The translations under genes were made by a program, and so were the position numbers. The notes under the pieces were generated by a model. That model was given only the letters and a program-made list of their open reading frames with translations. It searched no databases and had not been told where the DNA came from. A stretch of DNA of 40,519 nt from Acidobacteriota bacterium (GTDB lineage: Bacteria; Acidobacteriota; Terriglobia; Acidiferrales; UBA7541), in contig QHYN01000209.1 of assembly GCA_003224145.1 (NCBI GenBank), positions 1 to 40,519 on the forward strand, given 5' to 3'. This document shows positions 7,700 to 17,400 of the stretch, in pieces. Position 1 is the first letter of the stretch. The number at the start of each line of letters is the position of its first letter.

Positions 7700-9103
7700 C
7701 TACCCATCGAGCGGGACCGTATCGAGGTAGCGCGCCACGGCTGCCTTCCACTTGAATCTTTCCTGGATCGCCGCCTGCAGCGCTTGTGCCGCTTCCGGCT
7801 CGCCGTGGGTTAGATAGGTCTGCTTCGGAGGGGCCGGGAGGGCAGTCAGCCAGCGGAGCAGTTCGCTCTTGCCTGCATGGGCGGAGAATTGGCCCATTTC
7901 CACGATTTCCGCGCAAACCGGCACGGCCTGACCGAAGAGATTCAGCGTTTTTGCTCCTTCTTGGAGAGCGCGGCCGCGTGTTCCCTCCGCCTGGAATCCT
8001 GCTAGGATGACCGCATTTCGGGCGTCCGGCAGCCTCTGCACCATGTGGTGCAGCACGCGCCCCCCGCTCACCATCCCGCTGGCGGAAATGATGATGCAGG
8101 GCGTCTTCACATTGTTGATGGCCTTGGATTCTTCCGGCGACCGAGTCAAGTGGAATTCATGCACGTTCAGGGGATCGCCTTTGCCATCGCTGCCTTCCTC
8201 CCGCACGAATTCCAGGTCGTGGTCCTCCTTGTGCTTGATGTAGAGGTCCGTCGCGCTGAGCGCCATCGGGCTATCCACATAGACCGGCAGGTGCAGAATG
8301 CGTTGCTGGTCTTCCAGTTGGTGCAGGTAGTACATGAATGTTTGCGTCCGCCCGATGGCGAACGCCGGAATCACGATGGACCCGCCGCGCTTGACCACGC
8401 GGTTCACGATTTGCGCCAGCAATTCCGCGGGGTCGCCTTCCTCGTGTTCCCGGTCGCCATAGGTGGATTCGCAGATCAGAACGTCCGCGTTCGATGTGGG
8501 CGTCGTCGGATCCTTCAAAATCACCTGGCCGTAACGCCCGATATCCCCGGAGAAAACTACGACAATTTTCTTGCCACCCTCGGTGATGGTCAGCTCCAGG
8601 CTGGAAGAACCGAGAATGTGCCCCGCGTCAAAGGACACGACATGAAACTGGGGACTGATGTCAAAGCCCCCGCTTCGCGGCATGGTTTTCAATTGTTTCA
8701 GGACGGGATCAACGTCCTCGGGGGTATAGAGCGACCGCGGCTCGGCATGACGGCTGTATTTCTTAAACTTGGCGTGTTCGGTTTCTTCTTCCTGCAGGTG
8801 CGCCGAGTCTTTGAGCAGAATCTCTGTCAGCTCGATGGTCGCGGGATTTGCAAAAATGGGGCCGCGATAGCCGTCTTTCACCAGGACGGGCAGCCAGCCC
8901 GTGTGGTCGAGGTGTGCGTGCGTGAGCACGGCGAAGTCGATCTGTTTGGGATCGACCGGCAGAGGTTTCCAGTTGCGGTCTTTCAGCTCGTTGGTGCCTT
9001 GGAACAGACCGCAATCCACGAGCAATCGCTTGCCCGCCGCTTCCACCAGATATTTCGAGCCGGTTACGCAACCTGCTGCGCCAAGAAAAGTAAGCTTTGC
9101 CAT
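7700..9103 (-). CDS. MBL-fold / beta-CASP RNA-processing-type hydrolase
   Basis: A 467-residue metallo-beta-lactamase-fold hydrolase with beta-CASP and C-terminal RMMBL regions, the architecture of RNA-cleaving enzymes such as the CPSF-73/Ysh1-like exonucleases. Metal ligands are seen in THAHLDHTG (H62, H64, D66, H67), FDAGHILGSSS, FSGDIGRYG and the late TYLTHGE. The beta-CASP segment includes VIPAFAIGRTQTFMYYL and ISASGMVSGGRVLHH. Family knowledge supports a zinc-dependent nuclease in the cytosol; the actual substrate is unknown. The start MAKLTFLGAAG at 9103 fits the conserved first strand, although no strong ribosome site precedes it. It is divergent from the gene at 9186. Confidence 0.9.
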   Translation of the reverse strand: MAKLTFLGAAGCVTGSKYLVEAAGKRLLVDCGLFQGTNELKDRNWKPLPVDPKQIDFAVLTHAHLDHTGWLPVLVKDGYRGPIFANPATIELTEILLKDSAHLQEEETEHAKFKKYSRHAEPRSLYTPEDVDPVLKQLKTMPRSGGFDISPQFHVVSFDAGHILGSSSLELTITEGGKKIVVVFSGDIGRYGQVILKDPTTPTSNADVLICESTYGDREHEEGDPAELLAQIVNRVVKRGGSIVIPAFAIGRTQTFMYYLHQLEDQQRILHLPVYVDSPMALSATDLYIKHKEDHDLEFVREEGSDGKGDPLNVHEFHLTRSPEESKAINNVKTPCIIISASGMVSGGRVLHHMVQRLPDARNAVILAGFQAEGTRGRALQEGAKTLNLFGQAVPVCAEIVEMGQFSAHAGKSELLRWLTALPAPPKQTYLTHGEPEAAQALQAAIQERFKWKAAVARYLDTVPLDG

Positions 9104-9185
9104 AGGCCACGTATTCTAAACGAACGTTTTCCTCAAACAACTCAATTCAAGGGGTAATACCCCAACGAGCTGAAATGGACAGGTA

Positions 9186-9983
9186 ATGAGACGAATTGCA
9201 CTCCACATGATGGCCCTGGCGTTTCTGAGCCTCATTCTTTCTGGATTTTGCCCGACGTCGAAAGCCTCACCCAGGGTCGTCCGTGTTTTTGTCGCTCTTG
9301 CCGACAATCAGCACCAAGGCATCATTCCAGTGCCGGCTGCTCTAGGCAATGGCAGCGATCCTCAGCGCAATCTCTACTGGGGCGCAGCTTACGGGGTCAA
9401 ATCGTTTTTCCGGGCCAGCAAGGAATGGGAACTCATTTGGTCTGGCCGCCCGTCGAAAGATGCGATTCTCGAACGCTGCATTTTCAAAAATCGCCAAGGG
9501 AATGTCTTCTTCATTGCGGATGCCTATGAAGGAAGCCAAATCAAATTGGCAGTGAGCGATTTTCTTTCTGCTGCCGCCGGAGGCAACAAAGAAGAGGTTT
9601 CGGTGGGCGTGAACTCAACCAAAACATCCATCTCCATTGGTGGCGAGGCGAACCTTATCGTCTACGTCGGGCACGACGCCTTCATGGATTTCCAGATTCC
9701 GCCGATTACCGGGGCCAAGGGAGCGAAACCACGTCGCACTATTGTCCTAGCGTGTGCTAGCAAAACCTTCTTCGCTCCTTACATCCGGCAGACCGGGGCC
9801 GAACCCTTACTTTGGACCACTGGGCTAATGGCTCCCGAGGCTTACACACTCAAAGCAGCTCTCGACGGATGGATAGCTGGGGAAAGTGACCAAGCGATAC
9901 GGCAGCGCGCTGCGCAGGCTTACAACAAGTATCAGAAGTGCGGGGAGAAGGCTGCGAGTCGGCTTTTTGTCACAGGATGGTGA
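9186..9983 (+). CDS. Secreted protein with possible clan-CD (caspase-like) peptidase fold
   Basis: A 265-residue protein with an N-terminal signal peptide (MRRIALHMMALAFLSLILSG). No formal family name recognised. The core has a strand with VRVFVALADNQHQG, a GNGSDPQRNLYWGAAYG segment, then LIVYVGHDAFMDF and RRTIVLACASKTFF. The order strand-Gly-His (H163), then about 27 residues on strand-Ala-Cys (C190), resembles the His/Cys dyad of caspases, gingipains and clostripain. The following PLLWTTGLMAPEAYTL is also strongly patterned. Periplasmic or extracellular location is inferred. It could instead be a non-enzymatic member of that fold. It is divergent from the MBL hydrolase, 82 bases away, with no obvious operon partner. 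Confidence 0.6.
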   Translation: MRRIALHMMALAFLSLILSGFCPTSKASPRVVRVFVALADNQHQGIIPVPAALGNGSDPQRNLYWGAAYGVKSFFRASKEWELIWSGRPSKDAILERCIFKNRQGNVFFIADAYEGSQIKLAVSDFLSAAAGGNKEEVSVGVNSTKTSISIGGEANLIVYVGHDAFMDFQIPPITGAKGAKPRRTIVLACASKTFFAPYIRQTGAEPLLWTTGLMAPEAYTLKAALDGWIAGESDQAIRQRAAQAYNKYQKCGEKAASRLFVTGW

Positions 9984-10277
9984 CGTAAATCAAAGTTGGT
10001 GGAGCCGATGGGATTCGAAATCCGCCAGCGATATGGAAACAAATGAGTCTTGCGGTGCAGCTCGGCCTTCTAAGGTATTGAAAGGAAAGGGAAGGAATTC
10101 TTAGTGCCTCCTTAATGCCCCTCAGAAATTCTTCATTTCTCCAGCGACCTATTAAGGGGAGCACAGGGTTGCACGGCTCACTCCCCCTCCAATTTAACCT
10201 TTTAGACTCAATGGTCTATGTAGATTTGCAGAATCGAAAGTAAGACCGCGTAAGATTACTTTTCATGCGTAACCATC
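9984..10277. other. Intergenic stretch with a tRNA 3'-end-like fragment
   Basis: No gene is supported here. The left part contains a tRNA 3'-end-like fragment (see 9994-10020). The rest is low-information sequence with a small AGAC/GTCT hairpin near 10204-10217. The stretch separates the housekeeping block from the minus-strand glycan locus. Confidence 0.5.
9994..10020 (-). other. tRNA 3'-end fragment, candidate attachment-site remnant
   Basis: On the minus strand this reads TTCGAATCCCATCGGCTCC followed by ACCA: a T-loop, half T-stem, acceptor strand and CCA typical of a tRNA 3' end. The 5' side of the T-stem and any anticodon or D-arm do not follow: the bases before the T-loop (CGGAT) cannot pair with CCCAT. 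It is therefore not a working tRNA. Such 3' fragments are what integration at a tRNA gene leaves behind. No integrase is visible in the window. Confidence 0.5.
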
Positions 10278-11987
10278 TTACCAAGACACCCGGACAACTT
10301 GCGGAACGTCGAGATCCACGCTCAGGGTCAAGTCACTCTGATTGATACCGTAAGCGGGTTCACCGTCTTTGACCCAACGCTCCCCGGACCAGTAGCCCTT
10401 CTCCACGTGGACGGCTTTCATCGCTGGCCAGCGAAATCCCGGGTCGTTAAGGGAGACACTGGCACGGTAACCCACGAGCAAGAACTCATGATCAGACGGA
10501 TGAAGAGCAATGACTTGACCATCTGCTTCGCCCGTGACGGTTACTTTGAATCCGTTAACATCCTCGGTCTGTGAAAACTTTTGGCTCGACAGGCGAGCCA
10601 TGAACACCTTCAACTTATCGGACGCAGCGTAATACGAGATCTGGGGTAGAGCCTTGGACAAAGAGGAATAAGCGTCGCGCAGCAGAAATGCCCCGTTCGC
10701 CAGGGAACCATCAGGCAAGACGTAGGGGGCGTAGGGCTCGGGGTACGAAACGGTCAAAGCCCAGGGCGAAAAGATAGGCGCGCCGAATTCACCAGCCGCG
10801 ACGTAAGCGAGGCGCGAAGCGATGGAGTTCGCGCCGCTGTTGGTTTCGGTGATCGATGGCAGGTTTCGACCCACTCGGTATCGCATGAGCGGCGCCCGCA
10901 GTTCATCAATGGATGCTTGCGAGGGCCGCGCACAACTATTGTCGGGCCGCCACTCTGCGCAGAGATAGGAGTTGATGCCGATGAACGAAATATTCGGACA
11001 GTTCTTTAAATAGGTTTCCACGTCCTCTCCAGGAGCCCCTCCGACCATCCAATCGGTAACCTGACCCCCTACAAAATTAAGAAAAAACGGAATGGGATAC
11101 ACTGCGGCGCCGGCATCGACAATGCGACGAATCCAGTTGTAACTCAGATCCCATGCGCTGAACTTCAAGTCGTCAGTAAACCCATTTTCAGCGAACCGTT
11201 TGTTGGCGGCGGGCGAATGATCGCGCCACCGCTTGGGGTTGTGCCTGTCGACTCCAAACGTGGCAATTTCATTCTCCACCTGGATCATCAGGATGGTGTG
11301 AGTTTGGGAGTCCACGTTCTTGATATGCTGGAGGAAAGCGCGGAATGCGGCGATTTCGCGGTCGATGATCGGTTCATAGGCGTACGAGGCCGCGTTGTGG
11401 TGGGCGATGCCGTCAGCATCCACAGCGCGCGGGTAGGTTTTCTCGTCGCTGACGATGTACATTGGCGCAAACATTTCACCGGTGAGATTCAGATAGATCG
11501 TCCCGTCGCCGCTGGCATAGTGGGCGAACCAGTTCAAAATCAGTTTCAGATGGTGCTGTTCCGCCAGGCGCTTGACGTGATCGAGATAAGAAAAGTCATA
11601 TACCCCTCTTTTCGGCTCCACCATCGACCACTTCATGGGGACTTTCAAGGCATTCAGGCCCACCTTCTCCGCGGCCGGATAGAGGTGGTCGTAAGCAGTT
11701 TCCGTTTCCTCATATCTTCCATAGATGAGATCCCACCAGGGGATCTCGACGGCAAGCACGGTGAAGGGCCTACCATCCACGTACAGGATCCTTCGCCCGT
11801 TTACCTCTTCGAAATGAGGCATCAAGTTCTGGCTGGTGGGGACTTGCCATACATCCATCCCGCCCGGCATTTTGGTCCCAGGAGTCGTCTGCGCCCACAA
11901 GCAAACTTGGGCAATCGTACACAAGAGTCCTGAGAGGGCCCCCGCGAACAACCTTAAGGGCCGTGCTCTGCGTGAGGTTAGGTGCAT
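10278..11987 (-). CDS. Secreted GH35/GH42-like (clan A) glycoside hydrolase
   Basis: A 569-residue secreted enzyme with a signal peptide (MHLTSRRARPLRLFAGALSG to ...LWAQ). The ATG at 11987 is chosen over the upstream TTG/ATG-like start at 12011 because AAAGGG precedes it at good spacing. The catalytic barrel spans about residues 60-420: ILYVDGRPFTVLAVEI opens it, the acid/base Glu is E240 in IQVENE, and the nucleophile is E381 in SITETNSG. The C-terminal 150 residues form a beta-rich domain like the DUF5597 domain attached to some GH35 beta-galactosidases. Likely action: removal of terminal beta-galactosyl (or related) units from oligosaccharides in the periplasm. It is the last gene of the LacI-controlled locus. 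Confidence 0.8.
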   Translation of the reverse strand: MHLTSRRARPLRLFAGALSGLLCTIAQVCLWAQTTPGTKMPGGMDVWQVPTSQNLMPHFEEVNGRRILYVDGRPFTVLAVEIPWWDLIYGRYEETETAYDHLYPAAEKVGLNALKVPMKWSMVEPKRGVYDFSYLDHVKRLAEQHHLKLILNWFAHYASGDGTIYLNLTGEMFAPMYIVSDEKTYPRAVDADGIAHHNAASYAYEPIIDREIAAFRAFLQHIKNVDSQTHTILMIQVENEIATFGVDRHNPKRWRDHSPAANKRFAENGFTDDLKFSAWDLSYNWIRRIVDAGAAVYPIPFFLNFVGGQVTDWMVGGAPGEDVETYLKNCPNISFIGINSYLCAEWRPDNSCARPSQASIDELRAPLMRYRVGRNLPSITETNSGANSIASRLAYVAAGEFGAPIFSPWALTVSYPEPYAPYVLPDGSLANGAFLLRDAYSSLSKALPQISYYAASDKLKVFMARLSSQKFSQTEDVNGFKVTVTGEADGQVIALHPSDHEFLLVGYRASVSLNDPGFRWPAMKAVHVEKGYWSGERWVKDGEPAYGINQSDLTLSVDLDVPQVVRVSW

Positions 11988-11996
11988 GATCGCCCT

Positions 11997-12048
11997 TTGT
12001 TGTCGCAACAATTAGCCGCTTCGCTAGGCTGCTCGGAGCTTAGCGAAG
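11997..12048 (-). other. Intercistronic hairpins between the GH42 and GH35-like genes
   Basis: Two inverted repeats fill the 76-base gap. CTTCGCTA (12019-12026) pairs with TAGCGAAG (12041-12048) over a 14-base loop that itself has a GCT/AGC pair. TTGTTG (11997-12002) pairs with CAACAA (12006-12011) over three bases and lies just upstream of the ribosome site of the GH35-like gene. There is no U-tract, so this looks more like a processing or stability hairpin than an intrinsic terminator. Confidence 0.55.
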
Positions 12049-12063
12049 ACCTTCGAATGACCA

Positions 12064-14214
12064 TCATCGTTCGGCGACAATCGCCAGGTCCCACGGCCCC
12101 AGCGTCAGATCTTGCCCTCGCCGGACAGACGTGTTGGTCAAGAGATCGGATCCATCGCCATATGGATACGTGAGGGACTGCTCTTGGCCAGAGAAATTCA
12201 GGTAGTAATGCTGCAACTTCCCTTGCGCGTTGCGGCCATGTCGAACCTTCACTGCTGTCGAAAGGTTTTGATCGGGGCCTGTCAAGTTGGCATTCTTGAG
12301 AACACTCCGAATGACTTCGCGCTGCAAAATGTCCGTCAGGACAGTGCTTTCGTAGGTCAAGGAGCCCTGGCCGAACTTGTTCCGTGTAATCGCCGGGAAA
12401 TGCCAGTAAGGATCGTCAAAAGAACTAACAATTTCGGCAGTGTCGGGTATCAGGAACTCTTCCCATACGGCACCCTTGTTTTGTCCACCAACTGTATATG
12501 GATCGGGCGTAAGCCGCACGGGTTGCGCGAGGTTGGTAAATTCCTGGTAGTGGAAGCCGGTAGCCGCGCGGAGAGGCCCCGGGGCCATAACGTCTCTCAC
12601 ACTGGAATACTGGTTCGTGAACCCGCTCTTGAAAGCCATCACGACGTGACCGCCGCTCTTGACGTAATCCGAAAGTAGCTGCAATACCTCATCGGGCGCG
12701 CTATAAAGAGGCGGAACCAGCAGCACTTTGTATTGAGAAAGCCGCGCGTCGCCAGCCTGTACAAAGTCTGGCTCGATATTCAGATCGTATAGCGCGCGGT
12801 ACATCTGCCGCAGAACAGTCATATAGTTGACGTGGTCGCTAAAAGGCATGTAGCCCAGCGCATTGGCTGAGTCAGCGCTGAACAGAATGGCGACCTTGTT
12901 GTCTTTTCTCAAATTCACGAGTTGAGGTCCAAGCTTTCTGAGTTCGCCCGCTACTCGTGACACTTCCGCATAAGTGCGGTTCGGCTCCAAATCGTGCGAG
13001 AGCACGCCCTTCCAATAGGTTTCCTGCCCATAATGGAGCGAGTGCCAATGCCAGTACTCCACCATGTTGGCCCCCGCCGCCAAATGGGTGTAGACCACGA
13101 GCCGCAACTGTCCCGGATACTGCGGGTATTGCGTCCGAGAATCCCATCCGATGGTTTGAGCATTCGTTTCCGTCACGAGATAATTTGTGTGCTTTAAAGA
13201 GCGCGCAAGATCCCCCGACATCCAGATGCCAAGAGCGTTGAGCCCCGTCTGCGTTGTGAAATAAGGGTTTTCCGCAGCGATGTCCAGAGTTCGTGCTATC
13301 GCCCATTGATCCAGGTTCGTGTGAATTCCGCCGCTAAAGTTCTGGGTAATGAATTGGTCTGGCCGCTTATATTCGTTCACAATCTTCGACTGCCAGGCAA
13401 GGTAATCGGTGACGATATCGTGCTGGAAGTTTTCCCACTCGAGCCGGTAGCCGGGATTGAGAATGCCGTTAGGCGGAGGAAGGTCTTCCCACGTGTCAAT
13501 CAGTTGCCCCCAGTAGACGAGGCCCCAGATCTTGTTGATCGTATCCGGTGTTTTGTATTTCTGCTTCAGACGCTCAAGGAAGGCGGCATTAGTGTACGGT
13601 GTCGGGACCCCGGTCGGAGCGGTCTCATTGTCGATCTGGTATCCAATCACCGCCGGATGGTCTTTGAAATGGCCGAGGATCTGGCGGATTATGCGTTCGG
13701 CGTGCTCCCGGAAATAGGGATTCAGGAAATCGTAATTCTGGCGGGGACCGTAGAAACCAAGTGGAATAGTGGACGGATATGTAGGGTCGTAGGGATTTTC
13801 CAACGGAGGCGCGGTTCCGTGATGGGTGACTAGGATTTCCGGATGCTCCTTATACAGCCACGTTGGAATGGAATAGGTGGGCGTGCCAAGAATCACCTTG
13901 ATGCCCGCCTGGTGCAGATGATCCAGGGCACGTTGCATCCAAGCAAACTGAAAATCTCCGTCGCGCGGCTCCCAACTGCTCCACGTCGATTCCCCGACGC
14001 GAACGACCGTGATGCCCGCCTTTCGCATCATCTCGATATCCTTGTCGAGACGGTCGTATGGCATATACTCCGGGTAGTACGCAACGCCGTACAGCACTGT
14101 ATCCATCTTATCGGGAGCAAACTTTGCCGTACTCTGAGCGAGGGCGGCAGGCGAGAACACCGCCAGCATGCTTGCTAAGAGCGGCGAGCTTACGCATTGC
14201 AGCCTTCGTCTCAT
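12064..14214 (-). CDS. Secreted GH42 beta-galactosidase
   Basis: A 716-residue family 42 glycoside hydrolase that hydrolyses terminal beta-D-galactosides. The start at 14214 is fixed by AAGGAG six bases upstream; the open frame begins 7 codons earlier. A signal peptide (MRRRLQCVSSPLLASMLAVF to AALAQ) sends it to the periplasm, whereas many GH42 enzymes are cytosolic. The barrel starts with LYGVAYYPEYMPYDRLDKDI. The acid/base is E197 in YQIDNE and the nucleophile E349 in YLVTETNAQ. The trimerisation (flavodoxin-like) domain follows from about 410 (KVAILFSADSANALGYMPF), then a short C-terminal beta domain. Length fits the family (650-750). It lies between the TonB receptor and the GH35-like gene, so it probably processes the imported glycan. 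Confidence 0.92.
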   Translation of the reverse strand: MRRRLQCVSSPLLASMLAVFSPAALAQSTAKFAPDKMDTVLYGVAYYPEYMPYDRLDKDIEMMRKAGITVVRVGESTWSSWEPRDGDFQFAWMQRALDHLHQAGIKVILGTPTYSIPTWLYKEHPEILVTHHGTAPPLENPYDPTYPSTIPLGFYGPRQNYDFLNPYFREHAERIIRQILGHFKDHPAVIGYQIDNETAPTGVPTPYTNAAFLERLKQKYKTPDTINKIWGLVYWGQLIDTWEDLPPPNGILNPGYRLEWENFQHDIVTDYLAWQSKIVNEYKRPDQFITQNFSGGIHTNLDQWAIARTLDIAAENPYFTTQTGLNALGIWMSGDLARSLKHTNYLVTETNAQTIGWDSRTQYPQYPGQLRLVVYTHLAAGANMVEYWHWHSLHYGQETYWKGVLSHDLEPNRTYAEVSRVAGELRKLGPQLVNLRKDNKVAILFSADSANALGYMPFSDHVNYMTVLRQMYRALYDLNIEPDFVQAGDARLSQYKVLLVPPLYSAPDEVLQLLSDYVKSGGHVVMAFKSGFTNQYSSVRDVMAPGPLRAATGFHYQEFTNLAQPVRLTPDPYTVGGQNKGAVWEEFLIPDTAEIVSSFDDPYWHFPAITRNKFGQGSLTYESTVLTDILQREVIRSVLKNANLTGPDQNLSTAVKVRHGRNAQGKLQHYYLNFSGQEQSLTYPYGDGSDLLTNTSVRRGQDLTLGPWDLAIVAER

Positions 14215-14369
14215 AGCAATCTCCTTGCTGGCCAATCAGTCTGGGCAGTCAGGTGCCAACGATGCTCGCTGGCAGAACGTAAAAACACCACATGTTGTAT
14301 AGCGCTTGGAGCTCGTTGTAAATGACCGACAGCGCCCCCGCTACATGCAGGCGTGCGTGTGAAGCAAAA

Positions 14370-14412
14370 GGCCGGGGTCGCCGAATCGAACATCTTTCGA
14401 ACTGCGGCCCCG
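14370..14412 (-). terminator. Stem-loop downstream of the first TonB receptor
   Basis: CGGGGTCGC and GCGGCCCCG flank a 22-base loop, pairing with one G-U. It sits 40-85 bases beyond the receptor stop codon on the minus strand and could end or protect its transcript. No U-run follows, so it may act through Rho or only as a 3' stabiliser. Confidence 0.35.
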
Positions 14413-14454
14413 CCACCGAGTGTACGTTATGCCGAACGGACAAGCAGCGCCCGC

Positions 14455-17400
14455 TCAGAAGTACAAGTGTAATCCAAGCTGGATCGTCCTGCTGTTCAGG
14501 GCCGTCCGGCTGATCTGTCCGAAGTTCCCTACCGTCGGATCCGCGTTCGGCTCTGCGAACTCCGGATGATTCGGCAGGTTGAAGAAATCCGCCGAGAAAG
14601 TGAGGCGCGTCTGTTCCCCGGCCGGAATCTTGAAGTCCTTCTGCACGGAGAAATCGAAATTGTCCACGCCTGGATTTCGGATTTTGGAGAAGTAGCGCGG
14701 CGCGTTCCCAAAAGCTTTGGCGACATCTCCCGGACCGGTGAATCCGGCATTCAACTTCAAGAAATTCGCGGGACAGGTTCCCGAGAAGTCAAATGCGCTC
14801 GTGTCAAACCAGTGTTGTGGTGTTTGCTGGAAACCGGACGGAAGCGGATTGCCGATCATGTTCGGACGATCCGAGAGAGTGTGTGCGGCGTTGCAATATC
14901 CATACGAGTTGTCGGTAATCCCGAAAGGAGAACCTGAACTGATCGTATAGATGGCGCTCATCCGCCAACCCCCGAGCACCTGGCCGCCGACTCCATTGTT
15001 GAGCCATCTCTTCCCCGGCCCAAATGGCAGCTCCACAATTGGCGCCACTGTTAGACGAGCCGGAATGTCTCCCGCGCTTACGGAGCGCTCCGCCCTGCGG
15101 TCGTAGAAGTCCTGTCCCAAAACGTCGAGAGACCAGAATCCGCCCCAATCCGAGGAGGAATCGTCGATCAGTTTGCTCCACGTGAAGTTCGTCAGCAGCG
15201 AGAATCCGTGCGAGAAGCGGTGATCCACTTTTGCCTGAAGGGAGTGATATATAGAACTCGAGAGTCCCCACCACCCGGGATTCACAACCAGATTCCAGAT
15301 GCCGGCTTCCTGTGCGGCAAGAGGCGAGCAATACGGACTGGTCGTGGCGCTATATCCGAGCTGTGCCGTGCTTTGCGGGCTCTGCTGGCAAATGTTATAG
15401 GCATAGTTGATCGGCAGGTGAGTGCCATGGCTGCCTACGTATCCGGCTTGAGCGATCGTGTTGCTGCCAATTTGTTTCTCCAGCGTGAAATTCCAAAGCT
15501 GAACGTAAGTAGGATATTGATGCCGCGGGGCCCAGGAGGAAAACGACACATTGCCGTTCACGGGCAGGGGAGCAGTGATAGCCGAAGGATCGGGACTCGT
15601 AACAGTGGGCAGATTTGACCAGTTTGTGACTTGAAATGTCGTGGTCGCCAGGAGATTCGGACCTGGCTGTCCGTCTCCGGCGCGTCCATGGCCCACGGTT
15701 CCCGGAAACATGATGCCGTAACCCCCGCGCACGACAAAGCCACCGCGCGCGTTCCACGCAAATCCTACCCGTGGTCCAAACTCCTTCTTCGACGGATCAA
15801 ACGTCGTGTCCGGCGCGTTCACGCCGAACTGTTCCCATTGAGCCGTGTACGGATTGAAGAACGCATCTCCGTGATGAATTTCGTGGTAGGACTGATCGTA
15901 CTGCCATCTCAATCCTAAGTTTAGCGTCAGCTTCGGTGTGAGCTTGAAGTCGTCCTGCACGAAAAATGAATAGGACCACGCGCGCGAAGAGACAAACGTG
16001 TTCTGCACCTGCACACTGCCGTTGTTCATTACCCCAAACAGGAAGTCTGCAAATCCGTTTCCCGTCTGCGACCCGGTGAAGGCGAATTGGCCTACCACGC
16101 CATTCGGCTGGTAATTATCGATGGAGTAGTGGCGGAACTCGGTGCCTGTCTTGATGCCGTGACGCCCGAGCAGTTTATTCACCACGTCGCTGAACTGAAG
16201 GGTCGAGGCAGGTTCATAGAGTATTTTATCGTTCTTGATACCGTCATAACCGGTTATGGCCACCCCCGGTGTACCGCACTTGGTTCCACCGGCGGTATCG
16301 GGGACGCTCGACAGACAATTGGGAATCCCGCTGATTCCGAAGTCGGAAGGCGATGCACCTCCCGCGCCGAACGGCGTTCGATCGCCGATGCGATGCAGGT
16401 AGCCGAAGCGGAAGTCGTTTACCAGCGTCGAGCTGAACGTGTGCGTCCAGCCTTCCGTTGTCGCGTAATCCGATGACCGCTGTGTCTGTTGGCCCGCAGG
16501 CCCAATAATGAGGTTGTAGCCGAGGAAGCGGCCCCTCTGCGTGTGCAGAACACCGAAAATCCGGTCGGCCTTTGAAAGGTTGAAGTCGATGCGAGGATCG
16601 AACCTATTTAAGGAAGTGCTACCCGGTGAACTCAGCGTCAGTGCGTCAGTGCCTATCCGCGCAGGAGTAGTCGACGTAGGCCATATTGCGAGCAAGTTCT
16701 GGGAGATTGCACTGATCTGGCCGGTGGGGATTTTGTTGAAAGGTACCGGCGTGGTCGTGCCCGGAAAGTGGATCTGCTGGCTCGCGGTTGTACAGTTGCC
16801 GGAACTGTCAAAACCCGTGGTACACAAAGCGGACAGGTCGCCGCCTCGGAAGCTGGCGTCGGGTACAGTGAGGCCTGCCGAAGCCGTGCTTCCGTGAAAA
16901 CGAATGCCCTGGTAGTCAGTGAAGAAGAACAACTTGTCTTTGATGATTGGGCCGCCCATGCTGCCCCCGAATTCATCGTAAGTAAACGGGTTCTTCCGCT
17001 GGGTAGGATCTTCGAAGAAATTCCTGGCATCAAGCTTCTGATTGCGGTTGTATTCGTACGCCGATCCGTGAAAGGCGTTCGTGCCGCTCTTGCTGACGGC
17101 GATCAGGATGGCGCCGCCGGCTTTGCCATATTCCGCCGACATAGTGTTTTGCTCGATGCGAAACTCTTGAATTGAGTCCACCGATGGACTCACGGCTGCT
17201 CCGCCAAAAACCGGCGCGGTGACCGTGCTGCCGTCCAGCGTGTAATCATCGCTGCGGGGGCGGCTGCCGCTGATGCGCACGTTACCGTAATTGCCGCAGC
17301 CGTCGCAGCCAGTCTGTTGCGACACCCCTGGAGCGAGCGAAAGTAAGCTGTACACGTTCCGGCCGGTCCCACCGGAGGTTGGCAGTTGTTCTAATTCCCT

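Noticed and set aside
8045-9157. 370-codon plus-strand frame opposite the MBL hydrolase
   Set aside because: It is antisense to a gene with complete catalytic motifs; its own translation has no recognisable domain and is His/Val/Gln-rich as expected for a shadow frame.
9994-10075. A complete tRNA gene on the minus strand
   Set aside because: Only the 3' end fits; the T-stem does not pair and no anticodon arm or matching acceptor strand can be folded.
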